From NCBI RefSeq assembly GCF_011769985.2, contig NZ_CP039734.2, positions 620,001 through 684,000 on the forward strand: DNA of 64,000 nt, read 5' to 3'. This document shows, in pieces, positions 28,465-36,839 of this stretch; within the stretch, counting starts at the first letter, position 1; the number at the start of each line of letters is the position of its first letter. The DNA comes from Sulfurospirillum diekertiae (GTDB lineage Bacteria > Campylobacterota > Campylobacteria > Campylobacterales > Sulfurospirillaceae). Under the pieces are notes generated by a model. It had not been told where the DNA came from. It worked only from the letters and a program-made list of their open reading frames with translations, and did no database searches. The translations under genes were made by a program, and so were the position numbers.

Positions 28465-28474
28465 TAGAAATTTC

Positions 28475-28543
28475 TGCCTCGTTAGAGGCAAGCTTTAGCG
28501 CCACAGCAGCAGAGCGTAGGTTTTTTGGCTTTGCCTAAAAACC
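28475..28543. other. Structured intergenic element between coaX and hisG
   Basis: The 106-bp gap holds two hairpins: TGCCTC-GTTA-GAGGCA (28475-28490), and GGTTTTTTGGC-TTT-GCCTAAAAACC (28519-28543, one mismatch), separated by a GC-richer stretch (CCACAGCAGCAGAGCG). It may be a terminator plus leader structure or a dispersed intergenic repeat. Confidence 0.4.
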
Positions 28544-28570
28544 GTAATTAAAAATAGAAAAGGGAAAAGA

Positions 28571-29194
28571 ATGTTAACAGTGGCATTGCCAAAAGGCAGA
28601 ATTGCAGAAGAGACTTTAGAAATTTTTGAGAAAATTTTTGGAACAGCATTTCGTTTTGATGATCGTAAATTGATTTTAGAAGCAGATGGTTTCCGATTTT
28701 TATTGGTTCGAAATCAGGATGTTCCAGCTTATGTTTTGCATCAATCTGCAGATATTGGAGTGGTTGGCTTGGATGTGTTAGAAGAAAAAGATGAGGATCT
28801 TTTACGTTTGCTTGATCTTGGTATTGGAAAATGTAAAGTATGTGTTGGCATTCAAGAGGGTAAATCAATTGATTATAGTGCTCCAGAACTAAAAGTTGCT
28901 ACAAAAATGACTAATATTACACAAAAATATTTTTCTAAAAAAGCAATGGCTGTTGATATTATTAAACTGTATGGCTCTATCGAATTAGCCCCTCTTGTAG
29001 GGCTATCAGATGTGATCGTTGATATTGTAGAAACAGGTAGTACAATGAAGCAAAATGGACTTAAGGTTGTTGAAACAATTTTAGATTCTTCAGCGTATTT
29101 AATTGCAAATAAAAATAGTTTTATTGAAAAGAAAGAGGAAATTACTTCATTGTATTATAAGATAAATGAAGTGATACAAAAACGTAGTTGCTGA
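28571..29194 (+). CDS. hisG: ATP phosphoribosyltransferase, short form
   Basis: A 207-residue HisG of the short type (HisG_S), which condenses ATP and PRPP in the first step of histidine synthesis. It starts LTVALPKGRIAEETLEIF and carries the PRPP-binding motif DIVETGSTMKQNGL near residue 155. The C-terminal regulatory domain of long HisG is absent, so the enzyme is expected to need HisZ, which is not in this window. RBS AGGGAAAAG precedes the ATG. The stop codon directly abuts the stop of the converging response regulator gene and lies in a shared terminator stem. Confidence 0.94.
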   Translation: MLTVALPKGRIAEETLEIFEKIFGTAFRFDDRKLILEADGFRFLLVRNQDVPAYVLHQSADIGVVGLDVLEEKDEDLLRLLDLGIGKCKVCVGIQEGKSIDYSAPELKVATKMTNITQKYFSKKAMAVDIIKLYGSIELAPLVGLSDVIVDIVETGSTMKQNGLKVVETILDSSAYLIANKNSFIEKKEEITSLYYKINEVIQKRSC

Positions 29195-29213
29195 TCAAAA
29201 TAGATCAGCAACT
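29186..29213. terminator. Bidirectional terminator formed by the abutting 3' ends of hisG and the response regulator gene
   Basis: AGTTGCTGATC pairs with GATCAGCAACT (11 bp, loop AAAATA). Both stop codons (TGA on each strand, forming TGATCA) lie inside it. T-runs follow on both sides: TTTT on the + strand and ACGTTTTT on the minus strand. Confidence 0.8.
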
Positions 29214-29578
29214 TTTGCTATTTTACTGCTAAGTTCATGCTCTCTAATAGGTTTGACTAAAAAATCAAAAGCTCCATGATCAAAGGCTTCATGTTTACGA
29301 GTTTCATCGGTAGTTAAAACAATGACAGGAAGTTTTTTAAATTCTATCATAGATTGAATATTCGTTAAAAATTCAATACCATCCATAACAGGCATTTTGA
29401 TATCAAGTAATACGAGATCAATATCTCCTTGCATCTTTAAGAGATTGATAGCATCTAATCCATTGGTAGCTTCGATAATAACACCAACATGTGCATTCTT
29501 GCGCAGCATTGAACTAATGAGCTTGAGATTAATAAAATCATCATCAACTGCTAAAATCTTTAATTGTTTTCCCATCAT
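29195..29578 (-). CDS. Single-domain CheY-like response regulator
   Basis: A 127-residue lone receiver domain: acidic pair in AVDDD near residue 12, phosphoacceptor D in LVLLDIKMPVMDG (about residue 59), the Thr switch in VLTTDE and the lysine in FLVKPI. It has no output domain. It starts 8 bases after the stop of the hybrid kinase gene, so it is the probable phosphoryl acceptor or shuttle of that kinase. Tail-to-tail with hisG with no base between the stop codons. Confidence 0.88.
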   Translation of the reverse strand: MMGKQLKILAVDDDFINLKLISSMLRKNAHVGVIIEATNGLDAINLLKMQGDIDLVLLDIKMPVMDGIEFLTNIQSMIEFKKLPVIVLTTDETRKHEAFDHGAFDFLVKPIREHELSSKIAKVADLF

Positions 29579-29586
29579 ATGGCCTT

Positions 29587-32500
29587 TTAAATAAACTTAT
29601 GGATAAGTGTCTCAAGGTCTTTTTTGCTAATTTGATTTGGTAAAATAGCATCAAAGGCAACGGTGGTATCTTGATTTTTATCTTTTGGATCAATAAACAT
29701 AATCGTATTGATTTTACCTGCATTGTGCTCTTTTTCAGTTGACTGAATCCATGTTGAAAATATTTCTACATCATCCAGAAGCATCTCTTTATCAAAAAGA
29801 ATAACTTTGTAGTGTTTTGATCCAATTTTTTGTTTAAAATCATTGTAGGAAGTAGCTGATTCAACGTATTCACACATTTTACTTAACACGCTTGTAAATA
29901 TTTTCGTTTCAATAGGGCTTTTCTTCAAAACAAGCACATCTTTGATCTCGATCGTTGGAACGATTGATTCATTACTCTTCTCTTCAATAAGAGGATTTTG
30001 AATCTCTTCAATGCTTGTAGATAAGTTTGGTTCAACATGTAGCATTTCTTCCGATTGAAGAGGCACATGTATCTCCTCAGGCTGTTGTTTTACTGTCGAT
30101 TGTTTAACGTCTACCGAAGGAGCTTCCTCTTGCGCCGTAAAATCTATTTTATCTTGAATAAAGAGGTTAAGAATACTAATAATACTGTCTTTTTTGATTG
30201 GTTTTGTTATATACTCGTCCAATCCTTCTTTCATAAAACGCTCACGATCACCTTTGAGCGCATTAGCCGTAATAGCAACAATAGGAATATGGGGGAGATG
30301 GTTTTGCTCTTCATACTCGAGAATTTTATGCGTTGCTTCAATGCCATCCATAACGGGCATCGCAATATCCATGAAGATCATATCAAAGTTATCATTACGG
30401 CGACGTTCTACTGCTTGAAGACCATTAGGTACAATCGTAATATTAAGGCCTAAATCTTCTAATGTTCTTCGAATTAATTTTTGATTGATCTCATTATCTT
30501 CGGCAACAAGCACATTCGCTTTAAATTTCTTGCCAAAAGTAACTTTTGGCAATGGTTGTGGTTCAATACGATCTTCTTTTACCGGTAAAAATTCGCGTTT
30601 GGATTCCAGTGCTCTAACAAGTTTTGATACGTTGATTGGCTCATAAATAGGTGTAATGTATTTCGTATTAAACTCATTGTACTTGACTTGTTGAGAAGAT
30701 TTGAAGATCAGGATAATAGGTAACTTGATCTTTTTATACTCTTCAAGTTCTTCCTTGGTAAGATTGTTATAATCAGCGACGATGATATTGCTTCCTGCTT
30801 TAAAAATAAGGTTTTTAAGTGCAGGAAAATCTGTATAGTATTTTGCATGTGCTCCAAAATAAGTAAAGTAATCGTACATAAACTCAGTATGTGCTTTATT
30901 ACTATTGAGAGGTGAATAGATGGCGCAATTAAAGTCATTGAAATGATCTTTATAGTCGGTACCACTTGAGCTGGATTCTACAAGGTCTAATACAAAGAAG
31001 AAGCGGCTACCTTTACCTTCATCACTTTCCACTTCTAAACGACCACCCATCAGAGCAATATATTTTGATGAGATGGTTAGACCCAGTCCTGTACCTCCAA
31101 ATTTACGTGTAATCGTAGAATCAGCCTGGTTAAAGGCGTCAAAAATACCTTCAATTTTATCTTTGTTAATACCAATACCTGAATCTTGTACACTGAAGAG
31201 TACGCGAGCTTTATCAAGGGGTGCATTATCGACACGTTTGATTTCTACAGTGATTTGACCATTGTTTGGAGTAAATTTAACAGCATTACTCATAAGATTG
31301 ATGAGAACTTCTTTGATCTTAACGGCATCACTTTTAAGGTAGTTGTGTAAGCTAGGGTCAATATACAATGAAAGTTGAATATTCTTTTCAGCAGCCTTCG
31401 GTCCATACACTTCAACTGCATTCTCAAATTCGTCAATAGGGGAGAAGAGAATTTCGTCGATTTCGATTTTATTGCTTTCTACTTTAGAAAGATCAAGAAT
31501 ATTATTAATAATGGCTAAAAGGTTTTCAGAACTTTTTTCAATAACATCTACAAATTCACGTTTTTCTTCATCGAGATCAGAATTTTTCAAAAGTTCTGTA
31601 AATCCAATAATACCATTAAGAGGTGTTCTAATTTCATGAGACATATTGGCTAAGAAGATACTTTTTGCGGCACTGGCTTCTTCCGCATTTTTCTTCTCTT
31701 TGGCAATGTTTTCAATCGCTCGATCGATAATACCATAAGCGACGTTCATACCTTCCGCCGTGTTAAAGTCAACTTTTTCTTTTGTTTCGGCAAGTTCTTC
31801 AACACGTGTAAAGATATTTTCAAGGCCTTGAACATTCTTTCTAAATTGTCCTGAAAGTCCAAGTCCTAGGAACATCAAAACGATGGAGATAATCCATGTA
31901 AGCCCTGCACCAATCAATTGACCCATGTTTTGAGTATCATAGTTTTTTTCTTCTACGTTAAGAGAAGCTTTAATAATTTGAGCAGATTTGTCAAGAATAT
32001 CAATTTTCTTTGTTAAGAGACCAAACCAGAGCGTAGGGTCGATTAAGTACTCGCCACTTTGCGCAGCTGTAATAAGTTCAGCCTTGACTTGAGTGATTTC
32101 CTCGTCAAGTTTAATATTCTCTGGGAGTTTATAAAGTGTTTCAATCTGTGTACGTGTTGCTTGGTCATTAATAGTAGTATGGTCAAAAATATTTGAAACA
32201 CCAAAAATACTAATCCAAATTTCAAGGTCCTTAGGGCTAAAAGGGACATATTGACTGAGGATTTTAGAAACGAAACCTCTCTCTTGTCCTAAATATTCGA
32301 TGTTTTTGTAGGCAGAAACCAAAGAATACGTAAGGTTTGAAATATTAGAGTTTGAATTGATAGCTCCCAGTGTTTCAAGCTCTTTTAAGAGAAATGTATT
32401 AATCTGACTATAGTAATCAAAGAACATTTTATTAAAGTCAATCGAGAATTTATCGACTGCTTGACGCATATCACCAATCTTGTTAATGTAAAGAATAGTG

Positions 32501-32826
32501 TTTTTAATATTTGGCGTTACTTCATGGGTTTGATAAAAGTTATGAAATTCCGTAATGGCTTTTGTAACCGCTACGCGTTGTTCTTGAAGAGATTCTTTTG
32601 CAATACTTCCTTGACTTGAAATATAAGAAGCGCTCAGTCCCCTCTCTTTTGCAAGCTCAATAGAGAGTGTGCTTAAAACCCGGGTACTTTCTATTTTGTT
32701 TTTCAGTGTTAACGTTGTATCAAATTGCTTATATGATAAGAAGAGAAAGTAACTGGAAAAAATAAAAAGAATAATCAGAGGATATTGACTGATAAGCTTT
32801 AAAGTATGCTGAGTCGTTAATTTCAT
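29587..32826 (-). CDS. NIT-domain hybrid histidine kinase with three receiver-like modules
   Basis: A 1079-residue sensor kinase. TM1 is at about 14-31. The periplasmic domain (about 40-295) has the ELAKERGLSASYISSQG and QEQR features of the NIT (nitrate/nitrite-sensing type) domain. TM2 is at about 303-325, followed by a linker, HisKA with FLANMSHEIRTPLNG (H397) and HATPase (N box LMSNAVKF, G box FGGTGLGLTIS, about 500-615). A degenerate receiver follows at about 630-745 without the acidic pair. An intact receiver (about 770-892) has phosphoacceptor D820 in MDIAMPVMDG. After an acidic linker, a second degenerate receiver (about 962-1079) lacks the acidic pair and the KP motif. The ligand is unproven. 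The neighbours suggest a phosphorelay. Confidence 0.88.
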   Translation of the reverse strand: MKLTTQHTLKLISQYPLIILFIFSSYFLFLSYKQFDTTLTLKNKIESTRVLSTLSIELAKERGLSASYISSQGSIAKESLQEQRVAVTKAITEFHNFYQTHEVTPNIKNTILYINKIGDMRQAVDKFSIDFNKMFFDYYSQINTFLLKELETLGAINSNSNISNLTYSLVSAYKNIEYLGQERGFVSKILSQYVPFSPKDLEIWISIFGVSNIFDHTTINDQATRTQIETLYKLPENIKLDEEITQVKAELITAAQSGEYLIDPTLWFGLLTKKIDILDKSAQIIKASLNVEEKNYDTQNMGQLIGAGLTWIISIVLMFLGLGLSGQFRKNVQGLENIFTRVEELAETKEKVDFNTAEGMNVAYGIIDRAIENIAKEKKNAEEASAAKSIFLANMSHEIRTPLNGIIGFTELLKNSDLDEEKREFVDVIEKSSENLLAIINNILDLSKVESNKIEIDEILFSPIDEFENAVEVYGPKAAEKNIQLSLYIDPSLHNYLKSDAVKIKEVLINLMSNAVKFTPNNGQITVEIKRVDNAPLDKARVLFSVQDSGIGINKDKIEGIFDAFNQADSTITRKFGGTGLGLTISSKYIALMGGRLEVESDEGKGSRFFFVLDLVESSSSGTDYKDHFNDFNCAIYSPLNSNKAHTEFMYDYFTYFGAHAKYYTDFPALKNLIFKAGSNIIVADYNNLTKEELEEYKKIKLPIILIFKSSQQVKYNEFNTKYITPIYEPINVSKLVRALESKREFLPVKEDRIEPQPLPKVTFGKKFKANVLVAEDNEINQKLIRRTLEDLGLNITIVPNGLQAVERRRNDNFDMIFMDIAMPVMDGIEATHKILEYEEQNHLPHIPIVAITANALKGDRERFMKEGLDEYITKPIKKDSIISILNLFIQDKIDFTAQEEAPSVDVKQSTVKQQPEEIHVPLQSEEMLHVEPNLSTSIEEIQNPLIEEKSNESIVPTIEIKDVLVLKKSPIETKIFTSVLSKMCEYVESATSYNDFKQKIGSKHYKVILFDKEMLLDDVEIFSTWIQSTEKEHNAGKINTIMFIDPKDKNQDTTVAFDAILPNQISKKDLETLIHKFI

Positions 32827-32841
32827 GGTCGGAGTCCTTTA

Positions 32842-33240
32842 TTAACTGTTTAGTAGTATATTGTAAGTAGAAGCAATGTCTTTACATGTAACGCTATCTT
32901 TTGCCCCTTGGTTGAGGAGAGAAACAGCCTCATCATGTTTGACTTTATTTTTAAGATAGGCTTCCGCAAGGTAACATTTTGCTTTAATATTGCCTTTCAT
33001 CACCGCTTGTTCTAAGTAGGGAATAGCAAGTGCTGGGTTGGCTTCAACGCCTTCTCCGTAAAGATACATTTTCCCAAGGTAAAAGTATCCTTGCACTGAA
33101 TTCTCTTTTTTAATAGAGAGTTCAAACAGCTCTTTAGCATGTACAAAATTACCATTTTTATATTCCATCATTGCATCTCGAAAGCTATCTGCCCATGCGA
33201 AAGATAGAAGTAAAAAAAGGCTCAAAATCAGTTTATTCAT
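32842..33240 (-). CDS. Small periplasmic Sel1/TPR-repeat protein
   Basis: A 132-residue protein with a signal peptide (MNKLILSLFLLLSFAWA) and about three Sel1-like helical repeats (AKELFELSIKKENSVQGYFYLGKMYLYGEGVEANPALAIPYLEQAV, then KAKCYLAEAYLKNKVKHDEAVSLLNQGA). Such proteins are protein-protein adaptors. It lies 15 bases before the NIT-kinase gene and overlaps the preceding gene as ATGA, so it may be a periplasmic partner of the sensor domain (inference). A palindrome copy is at 32882. Confidence 0.75.
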   Translation of the reverse strand: MNKLILSLFLLLSFAWADSFRDAMMEYKNGNFVHAKELFELSIKKENSVQGYFYLGKMYLYGEGVEANPALAIPYLEQAVMKGNIKAKCYLAEAYLKNKVKHDEAVSLLNQGAKDSVTCKDIASTYNILLNS

Positions 33241-34409
33241 AAAACATTCTCCTTAAAACGAGCAACCGAATCTTGAAGGTTTTTTAATGTCTGGAGAATT
33301 TCCTCTTTGGTATCAAACTCTAAACTGGTCTCTAGATGCTCAAATTGATTGGAAAGTGAGGCTATTTGTAAATGAAGTGCAATGCTCTTGAGTTTTGTAA
33401 TCTCTTCTTTTGCATTGTTGCGGTTATTGTCATTAATGGCTTGCAACAAAAGGGGCATTGCAATATTTAAGGCATTGATATACTCTTCAAGGATTTGTGC
33501 TAACGTGCTAATATCAAGTCCTAGTTCTTCCGCACACTGTGCAAGATCAAACTCTTCATCTTCTACGAGTAGCGGTGCTGGTGCTTTTCTGAGCTCTTCA
33601 ACAAAGAGTGTTGTATCTTCACGGAGATTTTCTTCTTTGTCATCGGGATAATTTTCAATGGGTGCTACAAAATCAAGATCATTGATTTTAATTTGGTCGA
33701 TCGAGTGATATTCAAAAGATGTGTCTTCGTTTTGTTTCTCATCACTTTTGGGTTCTTCTAAAATATGATCGTCAAATTTAAGTTTAAAATCAAATGAATC
33801 TTCTGGGAAAGGAAGCGATGAACCAATTTTCAAATCACTCTCTTCTTTAGGTTCATCAAACGTCTCTTCTAAAGGTTTGAGGGTAGGTGCTATAAAATCA
33901 TCTTCTCGTTCTGTAGTAGATAAAGATAACGGGGTATCAAAGTTAATATCAGATGACAAGGATGGTGGGGCATCTTCAACAAAAGTTTCTTCATGCGGAA
34001 TGAAGCTAGGAGTTAATTCTTGTTCGACCATAGGTGCAGAAGCTGGAGATTTGTTTGTTGAAAGAGGTAGATCATGTTTAAATGGGGCGTTGTTCAGTTC
34101 CACACTGTAGAAAAGAAATGAGCCGTTAATCTCTTTTTGGAGGTATATTTCATTAATAGTTAGTGATGTTTCAATTTCTTTACCATTTTTGGTTTTGATC
34201 AAAACGCGTTTATTGGGTGTACCGCTATGCTGAGCATAATCAATCCATGAGAAGTTTTTGAACTTAAAGATAAAGCCAGGTTTGTTCACAAAGAGGTCGG
34301 CAAAATCATTGTGATAATTACGAAACTCTTCCATGTCTTCGTATCCTAACAGATACAACTCTTGGGTTCCCATTCCTAGAAATAGACCACTTTTATCGTA
34401 AAGTATCAA
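33237..34409 (-). CDS. PAS-like / acidic linker / Hpt-like signalling protein
   Basis: A 390-residue soluble protein. The first about 110 residues look PAS-like (YDKSGLFLGMGTQELYLLGYEDMEEF, with a PAC-like RVLIKTKNGKEIETSLTI). Residues about 120-280 are a highly acidic, low-complexity linker rich in Glu, Asp, Ser and Pro. The last about 105 residues form a helical bundle resembling an Hpt domain. The usual phosphoacceptor motif (HxLKG) reads TKLKS, so the histidine is missing. The TTG start has AAGGAT 7 bases upstream. It is the first gene of the kinase cassette, 61 bases after uvrC. The role is inferred: a non-phosphorylatable docking partner, or an unrelated helical bundle. Confidence 0.6.
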   Translation of the reverse strand: MILYDKSGLFLGMGTQELYLLGYEDMEEFRNYHNDFADLFVNKPGFIFKFKNFSWIDYAQHSGTPNKRVLIKTKNGKEIETSLTINEIYLQKEINGSFLFYSVELNNAPFKHDLPLSTNKSPASAPMVEQELTPSFIPHEETFVEDAPPSLSSDINFDTPLSLSTTEREDDFIAPTLKPLEETFDEPKEESDLKIGSSLPFPEDSFDFKLKFDDHILEEPKSDEKQNEDTSFEYHSIDQIKINDLDFVAPIENYPDDKEENLREDTTLFVEELRKAPAPLLVEDEEFDLAQCAEELGLDISTLAQILEEYINALNIAMPLLLQAINDNNRNNAKEEITKLKSIALHLQIASLSNQFEHLETSLEFDTKEEILQTLKNLQDSVARFKENVL

Positions 34410-34470
34410 ATGACGATCCTTGAGTGAACGTTGAAAATTCCATTTTAACTCACTTATACTTAAAACTAAC

Positions 34471-36270
34471 CTACTTTTTTAAGCCCTGAAATAGATTAGC
34501 GCCAAGCTTCTTACCTACGGTGACCTCTAGTTCTTCTTGACTCGCATTATAGATGGCTTCAAAGGTTCCAAAGTAGAGGAGTAATTTCTTAATCGTTGCG
34601 GCACCTACGCCTTCAATGGTTTGAAGTTCTAAACTCATATCACGCCCTCGTTTTTTCTTTTGATGATAAGTGATAGCAAAGCGGTGTGCTTCATCTCGAA
34701 GACGTTGGATAAACTGTAAGCGCTTATCGCTAGGAGGCAGTTCAAATGACTGGTTTTGGTTGTAAAGAAGATCGTGCGCACTTCCTTTGGCACGGTTTGC
34801 TTTGGCATCGCGTTTTTCTTTGGCGATCGCAAGTAAATCGACCTGTACCCCTTTTTGCAAGAGCAGACTTTTCGCCAGTTTTAAAATGGTTTCACCTCCA
34901 TCGAGTACCCAAAGATCGGGAGCAGATTCTTTGGAAAAATCATTAATACGACGCTCTAACATTTCTCGCATTTGTGCATACTCATCGCTGTGGTGAAGTT
35001 CGTAACGGCGGTAACTAGCCTTGTCAAACCCTTCATCCCAAACGACCATGCCTCCGACGGGGGATTTGCCTCCAAGATGGGAGTTGTCAAAAATTTCAAT
35101 GCGTTTGGGAAGGGCTGTAAAATCAAATAGCACTTGCATCTGTTCTGTGAGAGAATTATTGTTTTTGGTGCTGTGTTGAATTAAAATTGTTTTGGCATTC
35201 TCTTGCGCCATAGAGATTAAATGCAGTTTTTCACCGCGTTGTGGGACGCTAATGGTGATCTTTCGCCCAAATTTTTCACTTAAAAATTGACTCATATCTT
35301 CGTGTTCGTTAAAGGATTCTGCGATGAGAATTTGCTTGGCAAAGGTTTGATTCATCGGGTTATAAAACTCAAAGAGTGCGCGTTGATACAGCTCCTCTTT
35401 TTCAAAACCGTACGCATTGTGCATGAGTGTGTGCGATGTCGAGACGATTTTGCCACCACGAATAAACAGACGCATAATGACTGCTGTTTTTTCCATGATC
35501 TCAACGGCAAAAACATCGTAATCTTCCAGTTTTGAGAGTTCTACATGCGTTACATGTAAAGCGTCTTTAATGGAATTGATGATGTCACGAAGCTTCGCCG
35601 CCTCTTCAAAATTGAGCTTCATCGAAGCCTCTTCCATCTTTACATGTAAAAGGGTAACGAGCTTTTTTTGATCGCTTAAAGCTTCCAAGGCTTCTTGGAC
35701 AATTTTGGTGTACACTTTGGTGTCTATCTTTTGTTCACACGGTGCTAAACAGCGGTGAATCTGGTGAAACAAACAGGCTTTTTTGCCTTTCAAACAGCCC
35801 TTCTTTTGCACCAGTGGAAAAGCTAAATAAAGCGCATCTAAAAGTGCCTTGGCTGAACCTGAAAGGGGACCAAAATACTTCATATGCTTATCGTTGACAA
35901 TTTTACGTGTGATCTCAAAACGGGGGAACGGCTCAGCAAGATTGATGGCGATGTACGGGTAGGTTTTATCGTCGCGCAATAAAATGTTGTACTTGGGTTT
36001 GAGCTGTTTGATCAGCGAGTTTTCCAAAATGAGTGCGTCGTGTTCGCTTTGCACGACGATGTATTCGACATTTTCGACTTCACTAATCATCTTGGCGATG
36101 CGCGGTGAGAGATTAGGCGCAGCACTCAGTTCACCCGAAAAGCGAAAATAGCTCTTCACACGATTTTTAATGCTTTTGGCCTTGCCCACATATAATAGCA
36201 TGCCTTGCGCGTTAAAATATTGGTAAATTCCCGCATTGTGCGGAGCGTTTTTAAGTTTTTGGGCTAGCAT
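34471..36270 (-). CDS. uvrC: Excinuclease ABC subunit C
   Basis: A 599-residue UvrC, which makes both incisions in nucleotide excision repair. The N-terminal GIY-YIG nuclease is present (AGIYQYFNAQGMLLYVGKAKSIKNRVKSYF, about 14-43), then a cysteine pair region (KKGCLKGKKACLFHQIHRCLAPC), a UVR/UvrB-binding motif (EEASMKLNFEEAAKLRD), the RNase H-like C-terminal nuclease (EIFDNSHLGG and LWVLDGG) and a final helix-hairpin-helix (LQTIEGVGAATIKKLL). Its start overlaps the upstream DUF721 gene end. Two palindrome copies (35550, 35640) lie 90 bases apart, the closest complete pair in the window. Confidence 0.96.
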   Translation of the reverse strand: MLAQKLKNAPHNAGIYQYFNAQGMLLYVGKAKSIKNRVKSYFRFSGELSAAPNLSPRIAKMISEVENVEYIVVQSEHDALILENSLIKQLKPKYNILLRDDKTYPYIAINLAEPFPRFEITRKIVNDKHMKYFGPLSGSAKALLDALYLAFPLVQKKGCLKGKKACLFHQIHRCLAPCEQKIDTKVYTKIVQEALEALSDQKKLVTLLHVKMEEASMKLNFEEAAKLRDIINSIKDALHVTHVELSKLEDYDVFAVEIMEKTAVIMRLFIRGGKIVSTSHTLMHNAYGFEKEELYQRALFEFYNPMNQTFAKQILIAESFNEHEDMSQFLSEKFGRKITISVPQRGEKLHLISMAQENAKTILIQHSTKNNNSLTEQMQVLFDFTALPKRIEIFDNSHLGGKSPVGGMVVWDEGFDKASYRRYELHHSDEYAQMREMLERRINDFSKESAPDLWVLDGGETILKLAKSLLLQKGVQVDLLAIAKEKRDAKANRAKGSAHDLLYNQNQSFELPPSDKRLQFIQRLRDEAHRFAITYHQKKKRGRDMSLELQTIEGVGAATIKKLLLYFGTFEAIYNASQEELEVTVGKKLGANLFQGLKK

Positions 36271-36719
36271 GATCGATTTTTTGTAATGGTCTCTTTAATC
36301 GCTTCAAAAAGTGCGCGCAGTTTTTCATCCTCACACAGCGTTTCAAAGGCTCCCGTGGCTTGTTCCGCATAGAAAATTTCTGAATTAGCAGAGGCAATCA
36401 ACGCCTCTTCTTCGTTTTTTTGATTCGTGACAAAGGCTTGAACCTCGTTTACATGTAAACAAGCACACTCTGGAAAATGTGCATGAACCTCTTTTAATAG
36501 ACTCTTTATTAAATTACGTTTATAATTAAATTCCATTTTGGCACAAGGATGATTGAGTACAAAAAAGAGCGTATCGTTTTTGGTGTACACAAAGCGTATC
36601 ATGCTTGTGAAGCTTTTGGGTAATAAACTGAGCAATCTGTCATAACAACGCACCTGCTCATATTTCTTCATAGAAGGTTGTTGTACGAGATGAGAAATTA
36701 TACTTTTAGAATCTTTCAT
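36264..36719 (-). CDS. DUF721 (DciA-like) protein
   Basis: A 151-residue protein with a basic N-terminal half. The segment LSLLPKSFTSMIRFVYTKNDTLFFVLNHPCAKMEFNYKRNLIKSLL resembles the DUF721 fold, whose best known member is DciA, the replicative helicase operator of many bacteria. The match is by pattern only, and the C-terminal half (about 100-151) is unlike DciA. The gene overlaps uvrC by 7 bases. On the other strand its first 30 bases overlap the start of the small lipoprotein gene. A TATAAT sits 4 bases before the ATG. A 14-bp palindrome copy lies at 36447. Confidence 0.5.
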   Translation of the reverse strand: MKDSKSIISHLVQQPSMKKYEQVRCYDRLLSLLPKSFTSMIRFVYTKNDTLFFVLNHPCAKMEFNYKRNLIKSLLKEVHAHFPECACLHVNEVQAFVTNQKNEEEALIASANSEIFYAEQATGAFETLCEDEKLRALFEAIKETITKNRSC

Positions 36720-36839
36720 GTTCTCATTATAGCATGTTTGGGCTTTGCTCTTTTTGGTTGTGGTTTCAAGGGTCCTCCTATTTACAAAGACAGTAACACA
36801 ACGACCTATCCTAAAAATATACGCACAACCGTCAAATGA
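36690..36839 (+). CDS. LptM-like 49-residue lipoprotein
   Basis: A short reading frame from ATG 36690 to TGA 36839. It encodes a basic N-terminus (MRNYTFRIF), a hydrophobic segment (VLIIACLGFALFG) and a lipobox with Cys24 (LFGC), followed by GFKGPPIYKD and a 26-residue mature tail. The CGxKGPP-type start of the mature protein matches LptM (YifL), the small lipoprotein that helps LptD-LptE assembly in the outer membrane. The stop overlaps the nadB start as ATGA, which supports translation. The first 30 bases overlap the DUF721 gene on the other strand. No strong ribosome binding site was found. The family call rests on the lipobox motif; the reading frame itself is convincing. Confidence 0.7.
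   Translation: MRNYTFRIFHVLIIACLGFALFGCGFKGPPIYKDSNTTTYPKNIRTTVK
36724..36729 (-). promoter_or_regulatory. -10 box placed for a leaderless DUF721 transcript
   Basis: TATAAT on the minus strand ends 4 bases before the ATG at 36719, so transcription would start at or inside the start codon. There is no Shine-Dalgarno sequence. The box lies inside the coding sequence of the opposing small lipoprotein gene. Confidence 0.4.

Noticed and set aside
29186-29213. TGATCA at the hisG end as a Dam/regulator site
   Set aside because: It is fully explained by two abutting TGA stop codons within a terminator stem.
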